NCBI GenBank assembly: GCA_028023455.1
Contig: JAQFVV010000071.1
Coordinates: 5,164,650 to 5,228,649, forward strand
Length of the DNA: 64,000 bases
DNA from: Epiperipatus broadwayi
Taxonomy: Eukaryota > Onychophora > Udeonychophora > Euonychophora > Peripatidae
Direction: 5' to 3'
Within the stretch, counting starts at the first letter, position 1. Every line of letters starts with the position of its first letter. Shown in pieces: positions 11,369 to 22,920 of this stretch. The translations under genes were made by a program, and so were the position numbers. The notes beneath the pieces are model-generated. The model saw only the letters and a list, made by a program, of their open reading frames with translations. It ran no database searches and was not told the origin of the DNA.

Positions 11369-12711
11369 TATGATCTAATAAAAATTAGTAATAATTATTT
11401 ATTAAAGATAGTTATGGTAAAATAAATGTTTGTTAAAAATACTTTATACTTGTGAGGTGGATTTTAATAATATACTAAATTTAAATAAGCATAGGATAAT
11501 TATATAAGATATTTGGGTAACATATCTGATTTCTCCTAATTGAAGAAATCTGGTTGAATCTAAATGCAAATGTGAAATCATTAGAATACTATTTTTCCAC
11601 CAACTATAATTATATGTTTGAAGCATATGAGATTCGTTGTAATTTTTAATTTGAATATATTATATAATTTTATATAGTATTCATCTTATATTCGTTTCAA
11701 AAAGTGACTATATTAGAGATGAATCTATTAACATTCAGTAGGAAAAAAATTATAGTCCCGAAATTATTTATTCACTATTCCACAGATTTGTGTGTGTGTG
11801 TACCGCTATAAGTAGAAACATGTGTTCATCATAAAAAAAAAAATCATTACTGATGAATCTGAAGCGTAGAAAAAATGTTACGACAGACAACTAGCAGAAT
11901 GAGTGAAAAGTAACATATATTTCTGTTAGTCATGTGTATGCTTAATAAACAGTTGAAAGAAATATTGAGTGATGTTTGAAAGCAAAGTGTAAAGATGGAC
12001 AGCAATTAGGGTTGTTGCTAAATTAGCCTAAAAATATGCAGGAAAATTTGAAAAAATACAAAAAAAAAATTTAAAAGAGTTTAATAATTATAAAAATAAG
12101 AATAAATAAAAACAAAAAACTTAAATCAATCTTACAGAATGATAATAAACAGATTAAAATTAAAAATTAAAGAATAAACCGAATTATATGTATATAAGTA
12201 TGCTAAGTTCTCTGGCCAAAGATAAAATAAGAAAACTGAGTATTAAAGTACCATAATCATGTAATGGCACATGACCCTCATTGATGATAATTCATCAGTG
12301 TTTGCCATTATATCATTGTTTTGAATACATAAGAGGTAGGATAGATGTAAACAAAGAAGGTAAAAAGGTAAATTAAGGTCTGCAATGGAAGTACAAGGTT
12401 TTTTATAAATAAATAAAAATTATATAGTAAATCATGTTCAATTTAGTAATGGGATGATGAATTCAATAGCTAAAAGTTCCTGGATCTATTCTCAGATTAT
12501 TAAAGTAACAGAAACCACTTCTTAGTCACTTGAATGAAACTGATGTACTCAATCTGCTATTCGGGTGTTTGAATATCATATAACTTCCTCCTTTTTTTCT
12601 ACTTCATATTATTATCATCATCATCATCATCATTATTATTATTATTATTATTAAATATGTGTTCAAATTCCTTATATTACATCTTGACTCCAAGTATATA
12701 AAGTATATTTG
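11369..12711. other. AT-rich stretch with a short ATC/ATT microsatellite
   Basis: No gene recognised. The only clear structure is (ATC)n passing into (ATT)n at about 12,610-12,653, just before the TIR transposon. Confidence 0.5.
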
Positions 12712-14207
12712 TACACCTGGGTCTTGTTTTATGGATTTTTTAAATGTGATTGTGAAGTTAAGCGATTCATGTTTCCTCTTAATATCTTTTTATGCGGTTT
12801 TCTTTTATGAGATAAAAAAGTTCATATTTCACTTAAAATCAGGATTTCCCCATTTTATATACACACATTATATTTTACATTCTTTAAATGCCCATTGGAA
12901 AAAGGTTTGGAAATAAATTTAGATACTGTAGAAGATTTAGAAAAAGATAATGAAACAAAATTGGAATGTGTTTGTTTCACAGCAAAAATAATTCGAGAAA
13001 ATCTTCAACTTTCTAATCAATTGGACAATCGTTTTTTTGTTAAAGACACAAATTATAAATGAGCTCTTAATTTCCAATGAGAGCTAAATAGTTGTATGTC
13101 TGGATAACATGAGCTTCATAAACAATTAATAAAATCATTGTCTCAAAGCATAATATCACTGATTACATTGTTGGCAGAAAACCATTAACTTTTTGTCTGA
13201 AAAATTTTTAATTGGCTGAGTGAATTAAAGTTTTAAACTTTTGATTGGTCAATTACAGAATCAGCAGTAAAAATATATTTTTATTTTAATATTAGATTTG
13301 TTTGTAAAAATCAAATTAATAATTTGTCAGATTATGACAGTGAATAAGTTTTTCCAAAAATAAATTTCTATTTATAATTATAAAAATATTATATAGCAGA
13401 GAACCTAAAAAGAACATTTGTAATCTATAGAAAATGCTGCATATGTTATTGATTTCTTTCTCAATTTACATTTGTTTGTGTAAAAGTAAAGAATTTTTAC
13501 TAAAATCTTCACTATTTTTCTAAAATAATTATATTTTCAGCAGATTTTATCAAAATAATTTATAATGTCTAAAAAAAATACTCTAAAATATACATTTTTA
13601 TTTTGAATGTTAAGCACTCCTTTTGGTTCCAAACAAGCAGCGACAAATCAGTGCATTATGGTACATTTTAAGCTTTAAAAAAACCATAAATTTGCCATGG
13701 TAATAATGGTTTTAGAGCAACTTGAAACCATGAATGAACATTTTCAGTTGATGCACTTATTAAACACAGCACAAGACTGAAGTTGTTGCTAATTGTATCT
13801 CCTCTTGTGATGAATCTGATTTCTTATCAGTTCTCAAATGTATCTGCCTATTATCAAATAGTGATAATGATTAAAATATGTTTGAAACAATGTAAAATAA
13901 ATTAAACATTAAATCATATTGTTTTGAATAAAATTAAATAGTTAATAAAAAAAAGTAAAAAAAAGTTTGTCTTGTATGAATTTTTTTCAAATATTTGAAA
14001 TTTTTTATTTGTCATACTTTATTTCCTTATTTTTTTTATGTGAATTTTAAAGTAATTTTACCTTGTTGCTTTGCTTTTATGTGATTTTAGAAAATTATGG
14101 AACATATCCCACATTTTTCAATGTAAGTTAAGTCTATTTTTGTGTGATGTGTTTTATGTGTATTTTTTGTGGAACCCATCTACCACATAAAACAAGACCC
14201 AGGTGTA
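12712..14207 (+). mobile_element. TIR DNA transposon remnant, family H copy 1 (pogo/Tigger-like?)
   Basis: It begins TACACCTGGGTCTTGTTTTA and ends with the inverse (TAAAACAAGACCCAGGTGTA). Both ends open on TA, as expected for Tc1/mariner-superfamily elements that insert at TA. A second copy with the same ends lies inverted at 25,530-26,690. Family resemblance to pogo/Tigger is inferred from end style and size only. A weak coding-like stretch at 12,900-13,060 is not recognisable as transposase. It contains a copy of repeat I (13,120-13,640). Confidence 0.7.
13120..13640 (+). repeat. Repeat I, copy 1 (inside transposon H)
   Basis: It shares a long series of matching blocks with 36,120-36,850 (same orientation) and 16,240-17,065 (inverted): GATTA-AT-TTGGC, TTTTAATTGGC, AATAATTTGTCAGATTATGA, CTATTTTTCTAAAATAATT and ATTTTCAGCA. 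There is no ORF. Confidence 0.6.
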
Positions 14208-14449
14208 TTTAAAATATTATTATCATTTATTACTATTATTATTTAATATTATTACTATTACTGCTATAAGTAGAAAAAAAGATGATGATTAAGTAAGAAA
14301 TTAGTGAGTCTATCAAAGCATTTGCTTAGATGATAAAGAAAATAGAAAAAAGTAATATTAGAAAATAAATTTAAAAAATAAATACAAAAACAAAAAAAAT
14401 AAGAATAACTGTTTGGTCTGGATTGTTATCTAAAAATTTGTGGTGATGG

Positions 14450-15148
14450 TACTTTAATAATAATTATATGTTAGACTATTTCCATCATCTAATATTAATC
14501 GTTAACTCATAAAATATTAGTTAAATGTCTTTAGAAAAATTCAAACTTTATTTAAACTTTTTAAATACATTCATCTGCTGAGAATAACATACAACATTTC
14601 AAGTAGTATTAATCTTCTCTTCTTCTTTAGGTGTTGTTAACCTGACCAGTAACAGTGCTATCAGGGAAATCAAATCTGGACCTTACCTTTCATGACTATT
14701 AAATTTAAGATGATTCCTGACCAGTAACAGTACTAGCATGCGTATCAGACCTGTACCTTTAGATTCATGAATGCTGAATTTAAAATGATCCCTGACCTGT
14801 GATAGTACTACCATTGGAATCAAACCTGAGTTTTTAGATTTATGAATATTAAATTGAAGATGATGACTAGACCATTCTCACTACTAACATGGGTATTGAA
14901 TCTGGATCTTTAGATTTGTGAAGTCTTGGGTTTTATTTCCATTCTAGTATTCTTACAAATCAGACCAGCAATATTTAAAAAAGAGAGGAGAATATTACCG
15001 TGTGAAAAGTAGTGTTGTAGATAAATCGGTATATTAATACTGATAGTTGAATGTTACTGAAAAGTTTAAATGCAGTTTTTTTCTAAAGACATTTAACCAT
15101 TAATAGTAGATGATGAAAATAGTCCAACATATAATTGCTATTAAACTA
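14450..15148. mobile_element. Non-autonomous TIR element, family G (long form)
   Basis: The left end (ATATGTTAGACTATTTTC-like through TTAAATGTCTTTAGAAAAA to CTTTATTTAAACTTTT) is the inverse of the right end (AAAAGTTTAAATGCAG, then TTTCTAAAGACATTTAA, then GAAAATAGTCCAACATATAA). Between the ends lies a four-unit minisatellite. The 2.0-2.5 kb copy has the same ends and one unit. No coding capacity is present. Confidence 0.7.
14649..14935 (+). repeat. Minisatellite, ~75-bp unit x 4, diverged
   Basis: The four units each run CCTGACCAGTAACAGTACTA, then (G/A)(G/C)ATNNNTATCAAAC-like, then CCTGGACCTTTAGATTCATG and AATATTAAATTTAAGATGAT, with unit-specific substitutions. It lies inside the family G TIR element, so it travels with it. 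Confidence 0.65.
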
Positions 15149-15599
15149 GGCTTGTGTTTATAAACAAAACATATACGGAGAGTGCTTTGAAAAAAATTAC
15201 ATGAAAATAAAAAAATTGAATAATCATGAGACAGATATCATTAATCTGAAAATAAGTATAAATCCTGAAACCAGTTTTTGAATAAAGAATATACAATAAT
15301 ATGTAATTTTAATAAATGCATGGAGACTAAACAATAATTTAAAGTAATGGCAGATTTGAGATGTCTACCCCAGATACTGCAAGACAGAAGACACCCAACA
15401 GCAATAAAAATTTATAGTGGGTAATAATTTAATATCTGATAGTCAATATACTATTTTGTTACAATAACTATCATTTTTTATTTTATTGTTTTTAACTCCT
15501 CCCCCCCCCCACTGAAATATTATTTTAAGTTTAAATCCTGTACTACCCAAATAATTGTACCTGATAACAACAACATTCAAGTACAGGTCATTTCTCAAT

Positions 15600-15785
15600 A
15601 CCCATGAGCAAGTGCTATGTTTTTAAATTAATTGAAAATTGAAAATCTGTATTTTGGCCTCACTTATTATGTACACGTAACACATGCTGGTACTTGTATA
15701 TTAATCCATTATCCAAGTTTGGCAATTTTTTTTAATTATACATTTTCAGGGGCATACAAGTATTTATCTTTTTTTTCCTCAAATA
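15600..15785 (+). repeat. Repeat J, copy 1
   Basis: TATTAATCCATTATCCAAGT, then TTGGCAATTT, TAATTATACATTTTCAGGGG and CATACAAG have an inverted counterpart at 17,375-17,600. The class is unknown. Confidence 0.45.
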
Positions 15786-16239
15786 TGTGTTACTTGTTAG
15801 GTTTAAAAAATATTAATAAATCTATTATAAATTCTATTCACAAGATTTAATCAAATTTATATAAATTATAACATAATAATCAGAAAATAATAATGATTTT
15901 TTTATAACAGCTATATAAATATCAATAATAATTTTACACATAAAAAGTCTTTTTCAACACCTGGTTTTGTGCTCTTTTCAAATGTTACTAATCTATTTAA
16001 CATTAACAAACTAGTTCAGACATAAAACCATCTAGTGTTCAATGATGAAATTAAAACAATAGAAATCATTAAAATAAATCAAAACTCTCATATATAAATC
16101 CAGAAATTACAAAATTATTGATTATATCATAACAATACATTAAATAAATATTATATGCATTTTTTTACAATTATATATGTATCATTTTATATAATTTTCC
16201 ATTCATTTTCTTCAACCATCTCTTACGAGGCTCCTCGTA

Positions 16240-17065
16240 GACATCTGATGTCACTCTAACTCTGCCAGTTCTTATGCTAAAAAATTTGTTTGATAGGTTT
16301 TGAATAGGTTTTTAAAAGTTCTGTAAGATGGTGCCCTCTTCCGACTTATTTTACAAGTAAAAAATAAAAAAAAACGCATTTAAACCTAAACAAAGAAAGA
16401 ACATTATTTGTGATTGGTTCTTAGCATGCTCTCAGCCAAAAAAGACATTCTGATTGGCTGGAAAGAACAAAGAAACCGCCTGATCAAAGAAAATAAAGAA
16501 AAATGCTGAGATTTTCATTTCGAATGCAATTTTAAGTATTAAAAAAATATAATTTCAGAAATTAAACTAGTTTTTAAAAAAAAAAACTAAAAAAACAAAA
16601 TTATTTTCGAAAAATATTGAAGATTTTAGTAAAAATATTAAAGAAATATTTAAAAGAAATATTTACTTTTCTATAACGTAAAAGTCGACCTTTTTGTTTA
16701 TATTATAGCTTTTATGTTGCCGAAATTGAATATTTTAGAATAAATAAATAGCAATTTATTTTTGAAAGAACTTTCGTTCTCTTCATAACCTGAAAAATTA
16801 GTAATATACTTTTTATAAACGTATCTGAGTTGAATTTAATATTATAGGCGAATATGTTTTAACAATAGGCTTTGTCTTCAGTTTGTGAGTTGGCCAATTA
16901 AAAGATTTGATTTTTACCTCATACAACCAATAATATAATTAGCGGTTAAAAGGTTAATTAAATACTGACATATTCCAGATTTTGTCATGATTTGAGTGTA
17001 AGATTGTTATCATATTTTTGCATCATTTTTGGAAACATTTTGGCAAAATGATTAAAGTTTGGGAT
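16240..17065 (-). repeat. Repeat I, copy 2 (inverted)
   Basis: The minus strand matches 36,120-36,850 block by block, including ACTTGTAAAAT-A, AAGAGGGCA-ATCTTACAGAA, GGCCAATTCACAAACTGAAG and the TTTTACTAAAATCTT/ATTTTT-GAAATAATT core. Similarity runs over about 800 bp with many substitutions. No coding frame. Confidence 0.65.
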
Positions 17066-17265
17066 TTTCCATTGACAGAAGACCAAAGGTACAAGATCCT
17101 ACATTCCTGATTGCCCAAAGAAGAAGAAGCACTTATGGTGATTTTTCAGGCTGTTAGGGACTTCGATGGCAACATAAATAACCCATGTTTGTTATTTTGT
17201 TTACTACAGTTTCAATTATTATATTTATTTTAATTATAATTAATTGTCATACTTTTGTGTAATTT

Positions 17266-17266
17266 T

Positions 17267-17355
<89 letters not shown>
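17266..17355 (+). repeat. (AAT)n microsatellite, ~90 bp
   Basis: An uninterrupted ATA/AAT trinucleotide array. It produces an artificial poly-Tyr frame on the minus strand. Confidence 0.98.
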
Positions 17356-17357
<2 letters not shown>

Positions 17358-17374
17358 GATAAATATTAAATACA

Positions 17375-17600
17375 ACAATATCAGCTTGTTTGCCCCTGAA
17401 AATATACAATTAAAAAAAAACCTGCCAACCAAACTTGGATGATAGCATAATACATAAGTGCCCACATTACAAACTATTATAATGACTTCTGTATTAAAAA
17501 TTATTACTTTATTACAATTGATTTCACTTAAGAGGGCCCCAAAAATGTGTATAGACTCAAGCCTCTTAAAAACTAAATCTGCCACTTATATATTCACTGG
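17375..17600 (-). repeat. Repeat J, copy 2 (inverted)
   Basis: TTTGCCCCTGAAAATATACA, then ATT, an A-run, CCTGCCAACC and AAACTTGGATGATAGCATAA correspond to the minus strand of 15,600-15,785. It lies next to the AAT array. Confidence 0.45.
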
Positions 17601-17654
17601 TACCTCTAGTGCAAATTTTAAAATTTATTACATGTATATTAAACTTTATTGATT

Positions 17655-18060
17655 GCACTATCATCATCATCATCAAACATTATCAATCCACTGCAGGATG
17701 AAGGTCTCTCCAAGTTCAATTCATCTTCTCCAATCTTTAGCTTCTCTTCTCCACATCACCCCTGCACACGTTCTTATTTCATTCATCCATATCACATGTG
17801 GTCTTTTTTTCAGTCGTTTACAATCTCTTGGAATCCAGTTTAAGATTTCAATCGTCCATCTATTATCATCTCTTCTAGCAATATGTTCAGCCCAACTTCA
17901 CTCCAGTCTTTTAATTTTTTCAATGAGGTCAATAACACCTGTTTGTTCTCTTATCCATATATTGCGTTTTCGATTTCTTTTTGTTACTTCCAACATGCAT
18001 CTGTCCATACTTCTCCGACTGGTCTGAAGTCTCTATATTGCTCTTCTATTAGGGAGTGGT
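17655..18060 (-). pseudogene. RTE-type retrotransposon 3' end
   Basis: The minus strand, with one or two frame changes, gives REQTGVIDLIEKIKRL, NRWTIEILNWIPRDCKR, MNEIRTCAGVMWRREAKD and LGETFILQWIDN. This is the conserved C-terminal tail after the RT of RTE-type elements. A short (GAT)n tail follows at 17,664-17,676, the usual microsatellite 3' end. It is 5'-truncated to about 400 bp. Confidence 0.85.
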
Positions 18061-19974
18061 ATATATGGGAGGAGGAGCTGAGATAGTATGTGTTTGAGGG
18101 CTTGTCTAAGTCACTGAAATAAAGTTTATCGAGTTAAAATTAAATATCAGTAAGATATTTTCGTCAATTATTATTAATTTTTATATATATATTTGGAAAA
18201 AAATTTGTTCAACAATCTGTAGAAACGTTTACAATTTTTTATTATCATCTTTTCATCTGACTTGAAGTAAGGAGTCTTTACTTTGAAATATAAATGTTGT
18301 ATACTTATTTGCTGATTTTTTATGGTAGTTTAGTAAATATTACTGTTTTATATAAGTTACGGAATAAATATTATATGTTTTATTTTTAAAATTTTCCATT
18401 ATCACTTGTCACTTTAGTTTATATTCATTTTATATTTATATTTATCTCGATCTTATTATAAAAGCATTTAAAACCTTTTAGAATGTCAATTTTTAACTAA
18501 ATAAGTTCGTTTTGTTTAAAAACTAAAAATTTCAAAACGGCAGCAAATATTTTACAATAAATTTTTTTTTTTAAAAAAAAAAGCCCTCTTTATTAAATTT
18601 TTCAATAAGTTTCCTGTAATATCGTTTTCTGAAGTTGTCTGCATTTAATTTTATTTGTTTTATTATATTTACACTTTCCGTATTTTCTTTTTTTTTGTTT
18701 ATTTATTAAAACTGTTTTTTTTTATTAGAAAATTTCAAATCAGCTGTCATTTACGATGATTAATTTCCTTTTAATGATTTTTTTGTTTTAAATTTAAAAC
18801 AGAATTACATATTTAAATTTATTGTAGATACTATATATATATATTAAAGAAGGGATTTTACAGATTGAGTTATTAATTTTTAATGTGTTGATTTTAAATT
18901 AGATTTTTATCATATAGTCGTCATTAGATGGTTCTTGCTGAAAGGAATATGTGAATTAAAAATAGAACACTTTTGTAATAATATTAAATTAGCGGCTCAT
19001 CTATCTTTTTATATAAAAGACAAAATCAATCATATATTGGAAAATATAATTAAAAATTTTATGTCTGGAAATAAATGTACTTCTTTTATCTAATGAATTA
19101 TTGTAGTATTCTCTAGGGAATTGTCAATATGTAATTTATAAAAAATAAAAAAAAAGTAGAAAAAAAAGTTTTGAACACTTTGACAAAAGATAGATAAATA
19201 GACTTTGGTTATATCCGCGAAGAATGTGGATATTTTTTTAATCAGACATTAAATATTTATCAGTGTCACTATCATAATTAGTTATTTTCCAAACCACAGA
19301 TTTTCTTCATCATCGCTTTAAAACTTTTTCCATGAGCTATATTCTTTAATTTCTTATAACTGTCTATTTTCTTAAGATTGGCTATCAATTTTCTCTTCTC
19401 TTATTTTTGTCTTCAGCCATGTTTTATAATTTTTTTTGTTTGTGAAAAGAGAAAAATATTAATAGTCGATTTAAATTTTACCATTCTAGTTTACCTTTGT
19501 CAATTTTCTTCAAATATATAGCTTTACAAAGTTCAATACTTTCTTCATTATATTTTTTAGCTGTCTATATAAAATTAGTTTTAGAAGGAGCTTTATTCAA
19601 GGAAAAATATATCAATAGACATTTGAATTTAATGGGGAAATATATATATATGCAGATATTTCAGTTTAAAAGAAAATAATAATAATACAAAACTAATTAA
19701 AGAATACTACAATAAGTTCAATGAAGTATACTATTATGAAAGCATTTACAATAAAACAGGAAGCAGAAAATACATCTCACTAGAGGTTATAGCACTGATG
19801 GACAAGTGACCAAATGGTTGTAAAAATGTCTGATGGGGTGATTTTTTTTATCTCATTGTTTTATTGTTTCTAATTTGTATTTAAATGTGTTAAAATTTCT
19901 TCTCGTTCAAGTGTTGCACACGCTTTTTTTTTTAATTAGTATATTAAATTATTGAGGGAGAAGTTTAAAAATCT
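18061..19974. other. AT-rich stretch, nothing recognised
   Basis: Homopolymer T and A runs and dense stops. The 60-codon frame at 19,497 is not supported by composition or motif. Confidence 0.5.
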
Positions 19975-20350
19975 GTATTATTTAGCATTACTATTGTAAA
20001 GATAAGTGCACCTAGTGTACCATAATGCATATGGTATAAATGTTGTACTTCTTATTTCTATGAAGCAGGCATTTGGAGAAGACTCTATATAAATCGAACT
20101 TATGGTGGCATTCTTTTTCTGATAAATTTTTATAATACAAGATCGAGTGTGGTGTAGGTTACTACACTCAAAGAATATATGTTTTGTTTCTCTTCTGATC
20201 TGTGGCACAATTCACATATAGTGTCAATGTTAAATATGTTTTTTATATCTCATGAAATGTAATGTTGGTAGTAACCACGTTCATTTTGAGTAGAAATTCA
20301 AAAAATTTGGGCTCGAGTGTCCAATACTTAATCTACAAATTAGTGGCTTA
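19975..20350 (-). pseudogene. LINE ORF2 C-terminal relic with zinc-binding motif
   Basis: The minus strand gives ICELCHRSEETKHIFFEC followed by SNLHHTRS and, further on, FIPYALWYTRCTYLYNS. The C-x2-C...EET-H-FFEC pattern is the reverse-transcriptase zinc-binding (zf-RVT) region, and the A-LWY-R motif often follows it. A region before it (NRLSIGHSSPNFLNFYSK) fits the linker in such elements. The core RT is absent and there is at least one frame break. It may belong to the same family as the ORF1 at 38-39.7 kb, but this cannot be shown. Confidence 0.55.
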
Positions 20351-20995
20351 TTATTAATGCCTAGCATTGGCAGGTGTTTGTGTGTAGAAGTACATATGTA
20401 TTTCAGTAGCACCATTTGTCTTGTGGGAAAGTTATATTAGGGTTAGATATTGATTTAATAGGTTACAAGATTATATGCAGTTCTACATCAATACAACATT
20501 AAATAATTTTTTTTTAATATTTCTTTATTATATTTTCTGGGACAATCAATTTATTTATTATAATCAAATATAATAATCATAATCTTTTAAAGTCATTTTT
20601 AAATAAATTATAGTGACTATCATATTATCAGTTTTATATTGTTCACTCTTATGAAAATGAATCATTAACATATGCAACCAATAATGATGCATTTACTATT
20701 AAGGGTACAGAACATCACCAAAAAAGGATTGAATCAGAAAAATCCAAAAAAACAGTATCTTTTTTTAAATTGTGTTTCTACAGCCTTCTATTAAGATATT
20801 TTAATATTTCTTTTTTTTAAATTTGTAAATTCATGTAGTTTTACATTTTTAATTTTAAAAAAAATCACAAGAGGTCACTGTAATTGAATAGCAGTGAAAC
20901 CATACAATTTTGCCTTATCTTTTTTTATTTGATTGACTAATTTCCTTTGTAATTGGTTTCTGTATAATTTGTGGGATTATATTTAAAACATTTGC
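20351..20995. other. AT-rich stretch, nothing recognised
   Basis: No supportable feature. Confidence 0.5.
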
Positions 20996-21090
20996 ATTGG
21001 TGATCGAGAGGTCAGCATGACTGCCTTGCACTTGCAGGCAGTTTCCCGGGTTGTGGGTTTGCGTCCTGGCCAATGCTATGACACTTAAAA
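20996..21090 (+). repeat. tRNA-derived SINE
   Basis: GCATTGGTGATCGAGAGGTC (A-box side), CTGCCTTGCACTTGCAGGCA (anticodon arm), GGGTTGTGGGTTTGCGTCCT (T arm, decayed), then GCCAATGCTATGACACTT and an A-run. It is the same short SINE family as at 1.3 and 54.2 kb. Promoter boxes are weakened. Confidence 0.75.
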
Positions 21091-22052
21091 AAACATTGTT
21101 GGACTATCTAAAGTTGCTATTTTGGGGTAGTTTATTAACATTCATAATTATTTTTACACAATAAATTGCATAATAATTATTAAAAAATCAAAGGGATATA
21201 TTATTACATTTTTATTTTACATATATATGTTTTATTTTTAAAAATAGAAGATAATAATTTCTACCATAACATTAACAAGGACTACTACAACATTCTGATT
21301 ACTCCACTTTATGAAAATTTTAGCTAATACATCATTTCAGGCACAATATTGGAATAATTTGATTTATTCTAAAAATTAGAATACAATTTTAAGAATTTAA
21401 AGCACAATTTGATAGATTTATCAGGTATTAATTTTTTTTATTAGGTTTATAAATACAAATGTCAATTAAAAAGATTTAGTTTATTTTCTAATTATTCTGC
21501 TTTGTTGAGCATTAAATGATGAAAGCATCTTTTGTTGTCATTATGATCCTTTTTTTTTCAATATTTTCAAATATATAATATTACCAAATCAAGTTTAACT
21601 TATTAGAACAACAGATTAATACTAAATTCAAAAATGTAAAGCTTATAAAAAGTCTCACTGGGGAGAACAGTGAAATTGTGGCAACACTGGAGAGTTAATA
21701 ATTTTAGATGCTAGTAGAGAATATAAAAGTGGATTTATGCAAAAAAAACTAAATAATAACCATGTTATTGTTAATCACTGCCTTATAGAAAAAGATTTTA
21801 CATAATTCTTAACAAATAATGTTAGGTGAAAGGCATGATAAGCTACTATCAACAATTTATTTGCCAAGAGACATTTATCAAATTAATATATTGAGATATG
21901 TCTACAATATACAATAAGTTAAAACAGATAATATAATCTATTTAAATGCTACAAGATGAATATGTACACTATCAGTGCAACCTAGGCTGGTGATTGGTTC
22001 TCTCTCCAAGCTTCCTGCAGTTTCAGCACTGAATTAGTGCATATATTACATA
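21091..22052. other. AT-rich stretch, nothing recognised
   Basis: No supportable feature. Confidence 0.5.
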
Positions 22053-22505
22053 AAGGCTAAACTCTCCATACAGTAGCCATTCAGTGCAAGCCAGAGAAAT
22101 CCATGAATGCAAGAAGGTTGGTGCATAAAATCTCTATCTGGTACTTACTCATCCAATATTCCCAGACCAGTTTCTAGCTTGTGGCTTTCATCAGTGAGGA
22201 GCCTTGGATCTGAAGGCACTGCACTTAATCTAGATGCAGCACTCTCAGATTCAAGGTTCATTGCTGATGAAAGTCATGAGATAGAAACTAGCCTTGGCTC
22301 CTCACTGATGAAATCCACAAGCTAAAAACAAATCTGGGAATATTAGTTGGGAGGGGGCACTAATAGGGATTTTATGCACAAACCTTCTTATATCCATTGA
22401 TTGCTCTGGATTGTACTGAGTGGTGCTACTGTATGGAGAGTTGAACCTCTGTGGAAACAGCTTGTGTAAGCATAAAAAATGGTGGTCACATGATGTTTAG
22501 TAGTT
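22053..22505. mobile_element. Family A, copy A4 (head-to-head), with TSD
   Basis: A minus-oriented half (22,055-22,250) meets a plus-oriented half ending at GGTCACATGATGTTTAGT. Flanks CATATATTACATA (22,040-22,052) and CATATGTTACATA (22,506-22,518) form a 13-bp target duplication with one mismatch. The left half keeps a full hammerhead core. The right half carries a damaged one (CUGAUGA intact at 22,301, but GAAAC changed to AAAAC). Confidence 0.8.
22160..22198 (-). ncRNA. Type I hammerhead ribozyme candidate, family A, core intact
   Basis: Stem I CCUCA/UGGGA (four pairs), CUGAUGA, stem II AGC/GCU around CACAA, GAAA, stem III ACU/GGU, then C17. It differs from the copy at 10.0 kb mainly by one G-U change in stem III and one in stem I, both tolerated or marginal. 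Confidence 0.6.
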
Positions 22506-22727
22506 CATATGTTACATAGTGAGAGAGTTTAGTGATTTCCCACAAAAATGTTGTGTCACAATATAAAATATGACTGTGTTTTGCATCTTAATCCATAGTG
22601 GAGCAATGCACTAATATTAAAATTTCTGAGACCAGAATTAAGGGCAAAAAGAGATGATGTGATTCGCATGTGTGTAACTGAGGATCATTAATCTGAATAA
22701 AGAATGTCAGGAGAATAGTATTCACAC

Positions 22728-22920
22728 AATAATGGGATTAAACTGGATTCCAAGAGATAGTAAAAGACCCAGAAAGAGACCACATGTTAGATGGATGGAT
22801 GAAATAAGAAATTGTGCAGGGGTGATGTGGAGAAGAGAAGCTAAAGATCGAAGAAGATGGATTGAACTTGGAGAGACCTTCGTCCTGCAGTGGACTGATA
22901 ATAGTTGATGCTGATGATGA
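22728..22920 (+). pseudogene. RTE-type retrotransposon 3' end (short)
   Basis: It encodes LNWIPRDSKRPRKRPHVRWM-type sequence (LNWIPRDSKRPRKRP, then VRWMDEIRNCAGVMWRR and LGETFVLQWTDNS), ending in a TGATGATGATGA tail. It is the best-preserved stretch of this C-terminal motif in the window but is only about 190 bp long. Confidence 0.85.

Noticed and set aside
12240-12310. CATCAGTG/CACTGATG words suggesting another hammerhead
   Set aside because: No GAAA at a suitable distance and no stem II.
12900-13060. Coding-like stretch in transposon H as a transposase
   Set aside because: Short, with no catalytic or helix-turn-helix motif visible, so no product is called.
17247-17585. 112-codon minus-strand frame with a poly-Tyr run
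   Set aside because: It comes from the AAT trinucleotide array and neighbouring repeat J.
17649-18086. Overlapping plus-strand frames at 17.6-18.1 kb
   Set aside because: They are antisense shadows of the minus-strand RTE 3' end. The same applies to minus-strand frames over the plus-strand RTE copies at 22.7, 49.5-50.1, 53.0-53.4 and 55.8-56.2 kb.
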